Shown here piece by piece: positions 54,601 to 63,976 of a stretch of DNA of 64,000 nt; position 1 is the first letter of the stretch, and every line of letters starts with the position of its first letter. Position numbers and translations under genes: made by a program. The notes beneath the pieces were generated by a model. It was given only the letters and a program-made list of their open reading frames with translations, had not been told where the DNA came from and made no database searches. The stretch covers positions 524,228,861-524,292,860 of the forward strand of contig OX336390.1 of NCBI GenBank assembly GCA_946902985.2. The letters run 5' to 3'. Source of the stretch: Meconema thalassinum (Eukaryota; Arthropoda; Insecta; Orthoptera; Tettigoniidae).

Positions 54601-57600
54601 TGTCAATGATGGTCAGGCTGTCACTACTGAGGCAACAAGAGCAACATTTGTCAATGATGGTCAGGATGTCACTGCTGAGGCAACAAGAGCAACATTTGTC
54701 AATGATGGTCAGGATGTCACTACTGAGGCAACAAGAGCAACATTTGTCAAGTAAGGTCAGGTTGTCACTACTGAGGCAACAAGAGCAACATTTGTCAATG
54801 ATGGTCAGGATGTCACTACTGAGGCAACAAGAGCAACATTTGTCAATGATGGTCAGGATGTCACTACTGAGGCAACAAAAGCAACATTTGTCAATGATGG
54901 TCAGGATGTCACTACTGAGGCAACAAGAGCAACATTTGTCAATGATGGTCACGATGTCACTACTGAGGCAACAAGAGCAACATTTGTCAATGATGGTCAC
55001 GATGTCACTACTGAGGCAACAAGAGCAACATTTGTCAATGATGGTCAGGATGTCACTACTGAGGCAACAAGAGCAACATTTGTCAATGATGGTCAGGATG
55101 TCACTACTGAGGCAACAAGAGCAACATTTGCCAATGATGGTCAGGATGTCACTACTGAGGCAACAAGAGCAACATTTGTCCATGATGGTCAGGATGTCAC
55201 TACTGAGGCAACAAGAGCAACATTTGTCAATGATGGTCAGGATGTCACTACTGAGGCAACAAGAGCAACATTTGTCAATGATGGTCAGGATGTCACTACT
55301 GAGGCAACAAGAGCAACATTTCTCAATGATGGTCAGGATGTAACTACTGAGGCAACAAGAGCAACATTTGTCAATGATGGTCACGATGTCACTACTGAGG
55401 CAACAAGAGCAACATTTGTCAATGATGGTCAGGATGTCACTACTGAGGCAACAAGAGCAACATTTGTCAATGATGGTCAGGATGTCACTACTGAGGCAAC
55501 AAGAGCAACATTTGTCAATGATGGTCAGGATGTCACTACTGAGGCAACAAGAGCAACATTTGTCAATGATGGTCAGGATGTCACTACTGCGGCAACAAGA
55601 GCAACATTTGTCAATGATGGTCAGGATGTCACTACTGAGGCAACAAGAGCAACATTTGTCCATGATGGTCAGGATGTCACTACTGAGGCAACAAGAGCAA
55701 CATTTGTCAATGATGGTCACGATGTCACTACTGAGGTAACAAGAGCAACATTTGCCAATGATGGTCAGGATGTCACTACTGAGGCAACAAGAGCAACATT
55801 TGTCAATGATGGTCAGGATGTCACTACTGAGGCAACAAGAGCAACTTTTGTCCATGATGGTCAGGATGTCACTACTGAGGCAACAAGAACAACAATTGTC
55901 AATGATGGTCACGATGTCACTACTGAGGCAACAAGAGCAACATTTGTCCATGTTGGTCAGGATGTCACTACTGAGGCAACAAGAGCAACATTTTTCAATG
56001 ATGGTCAGGATGTCACTACTGAGGCAACAAGAGCAACATTTGTCAATGATGGTCAGGATGTCACTACTGGGGCAACAAGAGCAACATTTGTCAATGATGG
56101 TCACGATGTCACTACTGAGGCAACAAGAGCAACATTTGTCAATGATGGTCACGATGTCACTACTGAGGCAACAAGAGCAACATTTGTCCATGATGGTCAG
56201 GATGTCACTACTGAGGCAACAAGAGCAACATTTGTCAATGATGGTCAGGATGTCACTACTGAGGCAACAAGAGCAACATTTGTCAATGATGGTCACGATG
56301 TCACTACTGAGGCAACAAGAGCAACATTTGTCCATGATGGTCAGGATGTCACTACTGAGGCAACAAGAGCAACATTTGTCAATGATGGTCACGATGTCAC
56401 TACTGAAGCAACAAGAGCAACATTTGTCAATGATGGTCAGGATGTCACTACTGAGGCAACAAGAGCAACATTTGTCAATGATGGTCAGGATGTCACTACT
56501 GAGGCAACAAGAGCAACATTTGTCAATGATGGTCAGGATGTCACTACTGAGGCAACAAGAGCAACATTTGTCAATGATGGTCACGATGTCACTACTGAGG
56601 CAACAAGAGCAACATTTGTCCATGATGGTCAGGATGTCACTACTGAGGCAACAAGAGCAACATTTGTCAATGATGGTCACGATGTCACTACTGAGGCAAC
56701 AAGAGCAACATTTGTCAATGATGGTCAGGATGTCACTACTGAGGCAACAAGAGCAACATTTGTCAATGATGGTCAGGATGTCACTACTGAGACAACAAGA
56801 GCAACATTTGTCAATGAAGGTCAGGTTGTCACTACTGAGGCAATAAGAGCAACATTTGTCAATGATGGTCAGGTTGTCACTACTGAGGCAACAAGAGCAA
56901 CATTTGTCAATGATGGTCACGATGTCACTACTGAGGCAACAAGAGCAACATTTGTCCATGATGGTCAGGATGTCACTACTGAGGCAACAAGAGCAACATT
57001 TGTCAATGATGGTCAGGATGTCACTACTGAGGCAACAAGAGCAACATTTGTCAATGATGGTCAGGATGTCACTACTGAGGCAACAAGAGCAACATTTGTC
57101 AATGATGGTCAGGATGTCACTACTGAGGCAACAAGAGCAACATTTGTCAATGATGATCAGGATGTCACTACTGAGGCAACAAGAGCAACATTTGTCAATG
57201 ATGGTCACGATGTCACTACTGAGGCAACAAGAGCAACATTTGTCAATGATGGTCAGGATGTCACTACTGAGGCAACAAGAGCAACATTTGTCAATGATGG
57301 TCAGGATGTCACTACTGAGGCAACAAGAGCAACATTTGTCGATGATGGTCAGGATGTCACTACTGTGGCAACAAGAGAAACATTTGTCAATGATGGTCAC
57401 GATGTCACTACTGAGGCAACAAGAGCAACATTTGTCAATGATGGTCAGGGTGTCACTACTGAGGCAACAAGAGCAACATTTGTCAATGATGGTCACGATG
57501 TCACTATTGAGGCAACAAGAGCAACATTTGTCAATGATGGACAGGATGTCACTACTGAGGCAACAAGAGCAACATTTGTCAATGATGGTCAGGATGTCAC

Positions 57601-60600
57601 TACTGAGGCAACAAAAGCAACATTTGTCAATGATGGTCACGATGTCACTACTGAGGCAACAAGAGCAACATTTGTCAATGATGGTCAGGATGTCACTACT
57701 GAGGCAACAAGAGCAACATTTGTCAATGATGGTCACGATGTCACTACTGAGGCAACAAGAGCAACATTTGTCAATGATGGTCACGATGTCACTACTGAGG
57801 CAACAAGAGCAACATTTGTCAATGAAGGTCACGATGTCACTACTGAGGCAACAAGAGCAACATTTGTCAATGATGGTCACGATGTCACTACTGAGGCAAC
57901 AAGAGCAACATTTGCCAATGATGGTCAGGATGTCACTACTGAGGCAACAAGAGCAACATTTGCCAATGATGGTCAGGATGTCACTACTGAGGCAACAAGA
58001 GCAACATTTGTCAATGATGGTCAGGATGTCACTACTGAGGCAACAAGAACAACATTTGTCAATGATGGTCAGGATGTCCCTACTGAGGCAACAAGAGCAA
58101 CATTTGTCAATGATGGTCCCGATGTCACTACTGAGGCAACAAGAGCAACATTTGTCAATGATGGTCACGATGTCACTACTGAGGCAACAAGAGCAACTTT
58201 TGTCAATGATGGTCACGATGTCACTACCGAGGCAACAAGAGCAACATTTGTCCATGATGGTCAGGATGTCACTACTGAGGCAACAAGAGCAACATTTGTC
58301 AATGATGGTCACGATGTCACTACTGAGGCAACAAGAGCAACATTTGTCAATGATGGTCACGATGTCACTACTGAGGCAACAAGAGCAACATTTGTCCATG
58401 ATGGTCAGGATGTCACTACTGAGGCAACAAGAGCAACATTTGTCAATGATGGTCACGATGTCACTACTGAGGCAACAAGAGCAACATTTGTCAATGATGG
58501 TCAGGATGTCACTACTGAGGCAACAAGAGCAACATTTGTCAATGATGGTCAGGATGTCACTACTGAGGCAACAAGAGCAACATTTGTCAATGGTGGTCAG
58601 GATGTCACTACTGAGGCAACAAGAGCAACATTTGTCAATGAAGGTCAGGTTGTCACTACTGAGGCAACAAGAGCAACATTTGTCAATGATGGTCAGGATG
58701 TCACTACTGAGGCAACAAGAGCAACATTTGTCAATGATGGTCACGATGTCACTACTGAGGTAACAAGAGCAACATTTGCCAATGATGGTCAGGATGTCAC
58801 TACTGAGGCAACAAGAGCAACATTTGTCAATGATGGTCAGGATGTCACTACTGAGGCAACAAGAGCAACTTTTGTCCATGATGGTCAGGATGTCACTACT
58901 GAGGCAACAAGAACAACAATTGTCAATGATGGTCACGATGTCACTACTGAGGCAACAAGAGCAACATTTGTCCATGTTGGTCAGGATGTCACTACTGAGG
59001 CAACAAGAGCAACATTTTTCAATGATGGTCAGGATGTCACTACTGAGGCAACAAGAGCAACATTTGTCAATGATGGTCAGGATGTCACTACTGAGGCAAC
59101 AAGAGCAACATTTGTCAATGATGGTCAGGATGTCACTACTGAGGCAACAAGAGCAACATTTGTCAATGATGATCAGGATGTCACTACTGAGGCAACAAGA
59201 GCAACATTTGTCAATGATGGTCACGATGTCACTACTGAGGCAACAAGAGCAACATTTGTCAATGATGGTCAGGATGTCACTACTGAGGCAACAAGAGCAA
59301 CATTTGTCAATGATGGTCAGGATGTCACTACTGAGGCAACAAGAGCAACATTTGTCGATGATGGTCAGGATGTCACTACTGTGGCAACAAGAGAAACATT
59401 TGTCAATGATGGTCACGATGTCACTACTGAGGCAACAAGAGCAACATTTGTCAATGATGGTCAGGGTGTCACTACTGAGGCAACAAGAGCAACATTTGTC
59501 AATGATGGTCACGATGTCACTATTGAGGCAACAAGAGCAACATTTGTCAATGATGGACAGGATGTCACTACTGAGGCAACAAGAGCAACATTTGTCAATG
59601 ATGGTCAGGATGTTACTACTGAGGCAACAAGAGCAACATTTGTCAATGATGGTCACGATGTCACTACTGAGGCAACAAGAGCAACATTTGTCAATGATGG
59701 TCAGGATGTCACTACTGAGGCAACAAGAGCAACATTTGTCAATGATGGTCACGATGTCACTACTGAGGCAACAAGAGCAACATTTGTCAATGATGGTCAC
59801 GATGTCACTACTGAGGCAACAAGAGCAACATTTGTCAATGAAGGTCACGATGTCACTACTGAGGCAACAAGAGCAACATTTGTCAATGATGGTCACGATG
59901 TCACTACTGAGGCAACAAGAGCAACATTTGCCAATGATGGTCAGGATGTCACTACTGAGGCAACAAGAGCAACATTTGCCAATGATGGTCAGGATGTCAC
60001 TACTGAGGCAACAAGAGCAACATTTGTCAATGATGGTCAGGATGTCACTACTGAGGCAACAAGAACAACATTTGTCAATGATGGTCAGGATGTCCCTACT
60101 GAGGCAACAAGAGCAACATTTGTCAATGATGGTCCCGATGTCACTACTGAGGCAACAAGAGCAACATTTGTCAATGATGGTCACGATGTCACTACTGAGG
60201 CAACAAGAGCAACTTTTGTCAATGATGGTCACGATGTCACTACCGAGGCAACAAGAGCAACATTTGTCCATGATGGTCAGGATGTCACTACTGAGGCAAC
60301 AAGAGCAACATTTGTCAATGATGGTCACGATGTCACTACCGAGGCAACAAGAGCAACATTTGTCAATGATGGTCACGATGTCACTACTGAGGCAACAAGA
60401 GCAACATTTGTCCATGATGGTCAGGATGTCACTACTGAGGCAACAAGAGCAACATTTGTCAATGATGGTCACGATGTCACTACTGAGGCAACAAGAGCAA
60501 CATTTGTCAATGATGGTCAGGATGTCACTACTGAGGCAACAAGAGCAACATTTGTCAATGATGGTCAGGATGTCACTACTGAGGCAACAAGAGCAACATT

Positions 60601-63600
60601 TGTCAATGATGGTCAGGATGTCACTACTGAGGCAACAAGAGCAACATTTGTCAATGAAGGTCCGGTTGTCACTACTGAGGCAACAAGAGCAACATTTGTC
60701 AATGATGGTCAGGATGTCACTACTGAGGCAACAAGAGCAACATGTGTCAATTATGGTCACGATGTCACTACTGAGGCAACAAGAGCAACATTTGTCCATG
60801 ATGGTCAGGATGTCACTACTGAGGCAACAAGAGCAACATTTGTCAATGATGGTCAGGATGTCACTACTGAGGCAACAAGAGCAACATTTGTCAATGATGG
60901 TCAGGATGTCACTACTGAGGCAACAAGAGCAACATTTGTCAATGATGGTCACGATGTCACTACTGAGGCAACAAGAGCAACATTTGTCAATGATGGTCAG
61001 GATGTCACTACTGAGGCAACAAGAGCAACATTTGTCAATGATGGTCAGGATGTTACTACTGAGGCAACAAGAGCAACATTTGCCAATGATGGTCAGGATG
61101 TCACTACTGAGGCAACAAGAGCAACATTTGTCCATGATGGTCAGGATGTCACTACTGAGGCAACAAGAGCAACATTTGTCAATGATGGTCAGGATGTAAC
61201 TACTGAGGCAACAAGAGCAGCATTTGTCAATGATGGTAAGGATGTCACTACTGAGGCAACAAGAGCAACATTTGTCAATGATGGGCAGGATGTAACTACT
61301 GAGGCAACAAGAGCAACATTTGTCAATGATGGTCACGATGTCACTACTGAGGCAACAAGAGCAACATTTGTCAATGATGGTCAGGATGTCACTACTGAGG
61401 CAACAAGAGCAACATTTGTCAATGATGGTCAGGATGTCAATACTGAGGCAACAAGAAAAACATTTGTCAATGATGGTCAGGATGTTACTACTGAGGCAAC
61501 AAGACCAACATTTGTCAATGATGGTCAGGATGTCACTACTGAGGCAACAAGAGCAACATTTGTCAATGATGGTCAGGATGTCACTACTGAGGCAACAAGA
61601 GCAACATTTGTCCATGATGGTCAGGATGTCACTACTGAGGCAACAAGAGCAACATTTGTCAATGATGGTCACGATGTCACTACTGAGGCAACAAGAGCAA
61701 CATTTGCCAATGATGGTCACGATGTCACTACTGAGGCAACAAGAGCAACATTTGTCAATGATGGTCTGGATGTCACTACTGAGGCAACAAGAGCAACATT
61801 TGTCAATGATGGTCATGATGTCACTACTGAGGCAACAAGAACAACATTTGTCAATGATGGTCACGATGTCACTACTGAGGCAACAAGAGCAACATTTGTC
61901 CATGATGGTCAGGATGTCACTACTGAGGCAACAAGAGCAACATTTGTCAATGATGGTCAGGATGTCACTACTGAGGCAACAAGAGCAACATTTGTCAATT
62001 ATGGTCAGGATGTCACTACTGAGGCAACAAGAGCAACATTTGTCAATGATGGTCACGATGTCACTACTGAGGCAACAAGAGCAACATTTGTCAATGATGG
62101 TCACGATGTCACTACTGAGGCAACAAGAGCAACATTTGTCCATGATGGTCAGGATGTCACTACTGAGGCAACAAGAGCAACATTTGTCAATGATGGTTAG
62201 GATGTCACTACTGAGGCAACAAGAGCAACATTTGTCAATGATGGTCACGATGACACTACTGAGGCAACAAGAACAACATTTGTCCATGATGGTCAGGATG
62301 TCACTACTGAGGCAACAAGAGCAACATTTGTCAATGATGGTCACGATGTCACTACTGAGGCAACAAGAGCAACATTTGTTAATGATGGTCAGGATGTCAC
62401 TACTGAGGCAACAAGAGCAACATTTGTCAATGATGGTCAGGATGTCACTACTGAGGCAACAAGAGCAACATTTGTCAATGATGGTCAAGATGTCACTACT
62501 GAGGCAACAAGAGCAACATTTGTCAATGATGGTCAGGATGTCACTACTGAGGCAACAAGAGCAACATTTGTCAATGATGGTCACGATGTCACTACTGAGG
62601 CAACAAGAGCAACATTTGTCCATGATGGTCAGGATGTCACTACTGAGGCAACAAGAGCAACATTTGTCAATGATGGTCACGATGTCACTACTGAGGCAAC
62701 AAGAGCAACATTTGTCAATGATGTTCAGGATGTCACTACTGAGGCAACAAGAGCAACATTTGTCAATGATGGTCAGGATGTCAATACTGAGGCAACAAGA
62801 GCAACATTTGTCAATGAAGGTCAGGTTGTCACTACTGAGGCAACAAGAGCAACATTTGTCAATGATGGTCAGGATGTCACTACTGAGGCAACAAGAGCAA
62901 CATTTGTCAATGATGGTCAGGATGTCACTACTGAGGCAACAAGAGCAACATTTGTCCATGATGGTCAGGATGTCACTACTGAGGCAACAAGAGCAACATT
63001 TGTCAATGACGGTCAGGATGTCAATACTGAGGCAACAAGAGCAACATTTGTCAATGATGGTCAGGATGTCACTACTGAGGCAACAAGAGCAACATTTGTC
63101 AATGATGGTCACGATGTCACTACTGAGGCAACAAGAGCAACATTTGTCAATGATGGTCAGGATGTCACTACTGAGGCAACAAGAGCAACATTTATCAATG
63201 ATGGTCAGGATGTCACTACTGAGGCAACAAGAGCAACATTTGTCAATGATGGTCAGGATGTCACTACTGAGGCAACAAGAGCAACATTTGTCAATGATGG
63301 TCACGATGTCACTACTGAGGCAACAAGAGCAACTTTTGTCAATGATTGTCACGATGTCACTACCGAGGCAACAAGAGCAACATTTGTCCATGATGGTCAC
63401 GATGTCACTACTGAGGCAACAAGAGCAACATTTATCAATGATGGTCAGGATGTCACTACTGAGGCAACAAGAGCAACATTTGTCAATGATGGTCAGGATG
63501 TCACTACTGAGGCAACAAGAGCAACATTTGTCAATGATGGTCACGCTGTCACTACTGAGGCAACAAGAGCAACTTTTGTCAATGATGGTCACGATGTCAC

Positions 63601-63976
63601 TACCGAGGCAACAAGAGCAACATTTGTCAATGATGGTCAGGATGTCACTACTGAGGCAACAAGAGCAACATTTGTCAATGATGGTCACGATGTCACTACT
63701 GAGGCAACAAGAGCAACATTTGTCCATGATGGTCAGGATGTCACTACTGAGGCAACAAGAGCAACATTTGTCAATGATTGTCAGGATGTCACTACTGAGG
63801 CAACAAGAGCAACATTTGTCAATGATGGTCAGGATGTCACTACTGAGGCAACAAGAGCAACATTTGTCAATGATGGTCAGGATGTCACTACTGAGGCAAC
63901 AAGAGCAACATTTGTCAATGATGGTCAGGATGTCACTACTGAGGCAACAAGAGCAACATTTGTCAATGATGGTCAT
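48683..63976 (-). CDS. unbroken Cys-rich 16-residue repeat frame (gene status unproven)
   Basis: The minus strand is open for 5,097 codons from an ATG at 63,976. The frame stays open to 64,000, so its true start is outside the window. It ends with DKFKG and a TGA at 48,683-48,685. The repeat is TIIDKCCSCCLSSDIL, with common L to V and I to M variants and mostly conserved CC-x-CC. No signal peptide, non-repetitive domain, introns or promoter are visible. The opposite strand is also largely open in one frame (TFVNDGQDVTTEATRA), broken three times. A transcribed Cys-rich structural repeat protein is conceivable. An array of a 48-bp satellite whose length is a multiple of three explains the frame without a gene. 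Confidence 0.25.
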   Translation of the reverse strand: MTIIDKCCSCCLSSDILTIIDKCCSCCLSSDILTIIDKCCSCCLSSDILTIIDKCCSCCLSSDILTIIDKCCSCCLSSDILTIMDKCCSCCLSSDIVTIIDKCCSCCLSSDILTIIDKCCSCCLGSDIVTIIDKSCSCCLSSDSVTIIDKCCSCCLSSDILTIIDKCCSCCLSSDILTIIDKCCSCCLSSDIVTIMDKCCSCCLGSDIVTIIDKSCSCCLSSDIVTIIDKCCSCCLSSDILTIIDKCCSCCLSSDILTIIDKCCSCCLSSDILTIIDKCCSCCLSSDIVTIIDKCCSCCLSSDILTIIDKCCSCCLSIDILTVIDKCCSCCLSSDILTIMDKCCSCCLSSDILTIIDKCCSCCLSSDILTIIDKCCSCCLSSDNLTFIDKCCSCCLSIDILTIIDKCCSCCLSSDILNIIDKCCSCCLSSDIVTIIDKCCSCCLSSDILTIMDKCCSCCLSSDIVTIIDKCCSCCLSSDILTIIDKCCSCCLSSDILTIIDKCCSCCLSSDILTIIDKCCSCCLSSDILTIINKCCSCCLSSDIVTIIDKCCSCCLSSDILTIMDKCCSCCLSSVIVTIIDKCCSCCLSSDILTIIDKCCSCCLSSDILTIMDKCCSCCLSSDIVTIIDKCCSCCLSSDIVTIIDKCCSCCLSSDILTIIDKCCSCCLSSDILTIIDKCCSCCLSSDILTIMDKCCSCCLSSDIVTIIDKCCSCCLSSDIMTIIDKCCSCCLSSDIQTIIDKCCSCCLSSDIVTIIGKCCSCCLSSDIVTIIDKCCSCCLSSDILTIMDKCCSCCLSSDILTIIDKCCSCCLSSDILTIIDKCWSCCLSSNILTIIDKCFSCCLSIDILTIIDKCCSCCLSSDILTIIDKCCSCCLSSDIVTIIDKCCSCCLSSYILPIIDKCCSCCLSSDILTIIDKCCSCCLSSYILTIIDKCCSCCLSSDILTIMDKCCSCCLSSDILTIIGKCCSCCLSSNILTIIDKCCSCCLSSDILTIIDKCCSCCLSSDIVTIIDKCCSCCLSSDILTIIDKCCSCCLSSDILTIIDKCCSCCLSSDILTIMDKCCSCCLSSDIVTIIDTCCSCCLSSDILTIIDKCCSCCLSSDNRTFIDKCCSCCLSSDILTIIDKCCSCCLSSDILTIIDKCCSCCLSSDILTIIDKCCSCCLSSDIVTIIDKCCSCCLSSDILTIMDKCCSCCLSSDIVTIIDKCCSCCLGSDIVTIIDKCCSCCLSSDILTIMDKCCSCCLGSDIVTIIDKSCSCCLSSDIVTIIDKCCSCCLSSDIGTIIDKCCSCCLSRDILTIIDKCCSCCLSSDILTIIDKCCSCCLSSDILTIIGKCCSCCLSSDILTIIGKCCSCCLSSDIVTIIDKCCSCCLSSDIVTFIDKCCSCCLSSDIVTIIDKCCSCCLSSDIVTIIDKCCSCCLSSDILTIIDKCCSCCLSSDIVTIIDKCCSCCLSSNILTIIDKCCSCCLSSDILSIIDKCCSCCLNSDIVTIIDKCCSCCLSSDTLTIIDKCCSCCLSSDIVTIIDKCFSCCHSSDILTIIDKCCSCCLSSDILTIIDKCCSCCLSSDILTIIDKCCSCCLSSDIVTIIDKCCSCCLSSDILIIIDKCCSCCLSSDILTIIDKCCSCCLSSDILTIIDKCCSCCLSSDILTIIEKCCSCCLSSDILTNMDKCCSCCLSSDIVTIIDNCCSCCLSSDILTIMDKSCSCCLSSDILTIIDKCCSCCLSSDILTIIGKCCSCYLSSDIVTIIDKCCSCCLSSDILTIIDKCCSCCLSSDNLTFIDKCCSCCLSSDILTTIDKCCSCCLSSDILTIIDKCCSCCLSSDILTIIDKCCSCCLSSDIVTIIDKCCSCCLSSDILTIMDKCCSCCLSSDIVTIIDKCCSCCLSSDIVTIIDKCCSCCLSSDILTIMDKCCSCCLGSDIVTIIDKSCSCCLSSDIVTIIDKCCSCCLSSDIGTIIDKCCSCCLSRDILTIIDKCCSCCLSSDILTIIDKCCSCCLSSDILTIIGKCCSCCLSSDILTIIGKCCSCCLSSDIVTIIDKCCSCCLSSDIVTFIDKCCSCCLSSDIVTIIDKCCSCCLSSDIVTIIDKCCSCCLSSDILTIIDKCCSCCLSSDIVTIIDKCCFCCLSSDILTIIDKCCSCCLSSDILSIIDKCCSCCLNSDIVTIIDKCCSCCLSSDTLTIIDKCCSCCLSSDIVTIIDKCFSCCHSSDILTIIDKCCSCCLSSDILTIIDKCCSCCLSSDILTIIDKCCSCCLSSDIVTIIDKCCSCCLSSDILIIIDKCCSCCLSSDILTIIDKCCSCCLSSDILTIIDKCCSCCLSSDILTIIDKCCSCCLSSDILTIMDKCCSCCLSSDIVTIIDKCCSCCLSSDNLTIIDKCCSYCLSSDNLTFIDKCCSCCLSSDILTIIDKCCSCCLSSDILTIIDKCCSCCLSSDIVTIIDKCCSCCLSSDILTIMDKCCSCCLSSDIVTIIDKCCSCCLSSDILTIIDKCCSCCLSSDILTIIDKCCSCCLSSDILTIIDKCCSCCFSSDIVTIIDKCCSCCLSSDILTIMDKCCSCCLSSDIVTIIDKCCSCCLSSDILTIIDKCCSCCLSSDILTIMDKCCSCCLSSDIVTIIDKCCSCCLSSDIVTIIDKCCSCCPSSDILTIIDKCCSCCLSSDILTIIEKCCSCCLSSDILTNMDKCCSCCLSSDIVTIIDNCCSCCLSSDILTIMDKSCSCCLSSDILTIIDKCCSCCLSSDILTIIGKCCSCYLSSDIVTIIDKCCSCCLSSDILTIMDKCCSCCLSSDILTIIDKCCSCCRSSDILTIIDKCCSCCLSSDILTIIDKCCSCCLSSDILTIIDKCCSCCLSSDILTIIDKCCSCCLSSDIVTIIDKCCSCCLSSYILTIIEKCCSCCLSSDILTIIDKCCSCCLSSDILTIIDKCCSCCLSSDILTIMDKCCSCCLSSDILTIIGKCCSCCLSSDILTIIDKCCSCCLSSDILTIIDKCCSCCLSSDIVTIIDKCCSCCLSSDIVTIIDKCCSCCLSSDILTIIDKCCFCCLSSDILTIIDKCCSCCLSSDILTIIDKCCSCCLSSDNLTLLDKCCSCCLSSDILTIIDKCCSCCLSSDILTIIDKCCSCCLSSDSLTIIDKCCSCCLSSDILTIIDKCCSCCLSSAILTIMDKCCSCCLSSDIVTIIDKCCSCCLSSDIMTIIDKCCSCCLSSDILTIIDKCCSCCLSSDIVTIIDKCCSCCLSCDILTIIDKCCSCCLSSDILTIIDKCCSCCLSSDIVTIIDKCCSCCLSSDTLTIIDKCCSCCLSSDIVTIIDKCFSCCLSSDILTIIDKCCSCCLSSDILTIIDKCCSCCLSSFIVTIIDKCCSCCLSSDIVTIIDKCCSCCLSSDILTIIDKCCSCCLSSDILTIIDKCCSCCLSSDNLTLLDKCCSCCLSSDILTIIDKCCSCCLSSDILTIIDKCCSCCLSSDSLTIIDKCCSCCLSSDILTIIDKCCSCCLSSAILTIMDKCCSCCLSSDIVTIIDKCCSCCLSSDILTIIDKCCSCCLSSDILTIIDKCCSCCLSSDIVTIIDKCCSCCLSCDILTIIDKCCSCCLSSDILTIIDKCCSCCLSSDIVTIIDKCCSCCLSSDTLTIIDKCCSCCLSSDIVTIIDKCFSCCLSSDILTIIDKCCSCCLSSDILTIIDKCCSCCLSSFIVTIIDKCCSCCLSSDIVTIIDKCCSCCLSSDILTIIDKCCSCCLSSDILTIIDKCCSCCLSSDILTIIDKCCSCCLSSDILTIMDKCCSCCLSSDIVTIIDKCCSCCLSSDILTIIDKCSSCCLSSDILTIIDKCCSCCLSSDILTIMDKCCSCCLSSDILTIIDKCCSYCLSKDILTIIDKCCSCCLSSDILTIIDKCCSCCLSSDIMTIIDKCCSCCLSSDILTIIDKCCSCCLSSDILTIIDKCCSCCLSSDILTIIDKCCPCCLSSDILTIIDKCCSCCLSSDILTIMDKCCSCCLSSDIVTIIDKCCSCCLSSDILTIMDKCCSCCLGSDIVTIIDKSCSCCLSSDIVTIIDKCCSCCLSSDILTIIDKCCSCCLSSDILTIIDKCCSCCLSSDILTIMDKCCSCCLGSDIVTIIDKSCSCCLSSDIVTIIDKCCSCCLSSDILTIIDKCCSCCLSSDILTIIDKCCSCCLSSDILTIIDKCCSCCLSSDIVTIIDKCCSCCLSSDIVTIIDKCCSCCLSIDILTVIDKCCSCCLSSDIVTIIDKCCSCCLSSDILPIIDKCCSCCLSSDILTIIDKCCSCCLSSDIVTIIDKCCSCCLSSDTLTIIDKCCSCCLSSDIVTIIDKCFSCCLSSDILTIIDKCCSCCLSSDILTIIDKCCSCCLSSDILTSMDKCCSCCLSSDILTIIDKCCSCCLSSDILTIIDKCCSCCLSSDILTIMDKCCSCCLSSDIVTFIDKCCSCCLSSDILTIIDKCCSCCLSSDILTIIDKCCSCCLSSDILTIIDKCCSCCLSSDILTIMDKCCSCCLSSDILTIIDKCCSCCLSSDILTIIDKCCSCCLSSDILTIMDKCCSCCLSSDIVTFIDKCCSCCLSSDILTIIEKCCSCCLSSDILTIIDKCCSCCLSSDIVTIIDKCCSCCLSSDILTIIDKCCSCCLSSDIVTFIDKCCSCCLSSDIVTIIDKCCSCCLSSDILTIMDKCCSCCLSSDILTIMDKCCSCCLSSDILTIIDKCCSCCHSSDILTIIDKCCSCCLSSDILTIIDKFCSCCLSSDILTIIDKCCSCCLSSDILTIIDKCCSCCLSSDILTIIDKCCSCCLSSDIVTIIDKCFSCCLSIDILTIIDKCCSCCLSSDILTIIDKCCSCCLSSDILTIIDKCCSCCLSSDILTIMDKCCSCCLSSDILTIIDKCCYCCLSSDILTIIDKCCSCCLGDDILTIIDKCCSYCLSKDILTIIDKCCSCFLCSDILTIIDKCCSCCLGDDIVTIIDKYCSCCLSSDILTIIDNCCSSCLSSDILTIIDKCCSCCLSSDILTSIDKCCSRCLSSDILTIMDKCCSCFLSSDILTIIDKCCSCCLSIDILIIIDKCCSCCLSSDILTIIDNCCSSCLSSDILTIIDKCCYCCLSSDILTIIDKFKG

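Noticed and set aside
49368..62200. Plus-strand open frames of up to 1,611 codons in the satellite
   Set aside because: They are the same 48-bp repeat read on the other strand. They start only at rare variant codons and are cut by stops (53,744, 54,752, 62,198 in one frame, more in the other). I do not report them as genes.
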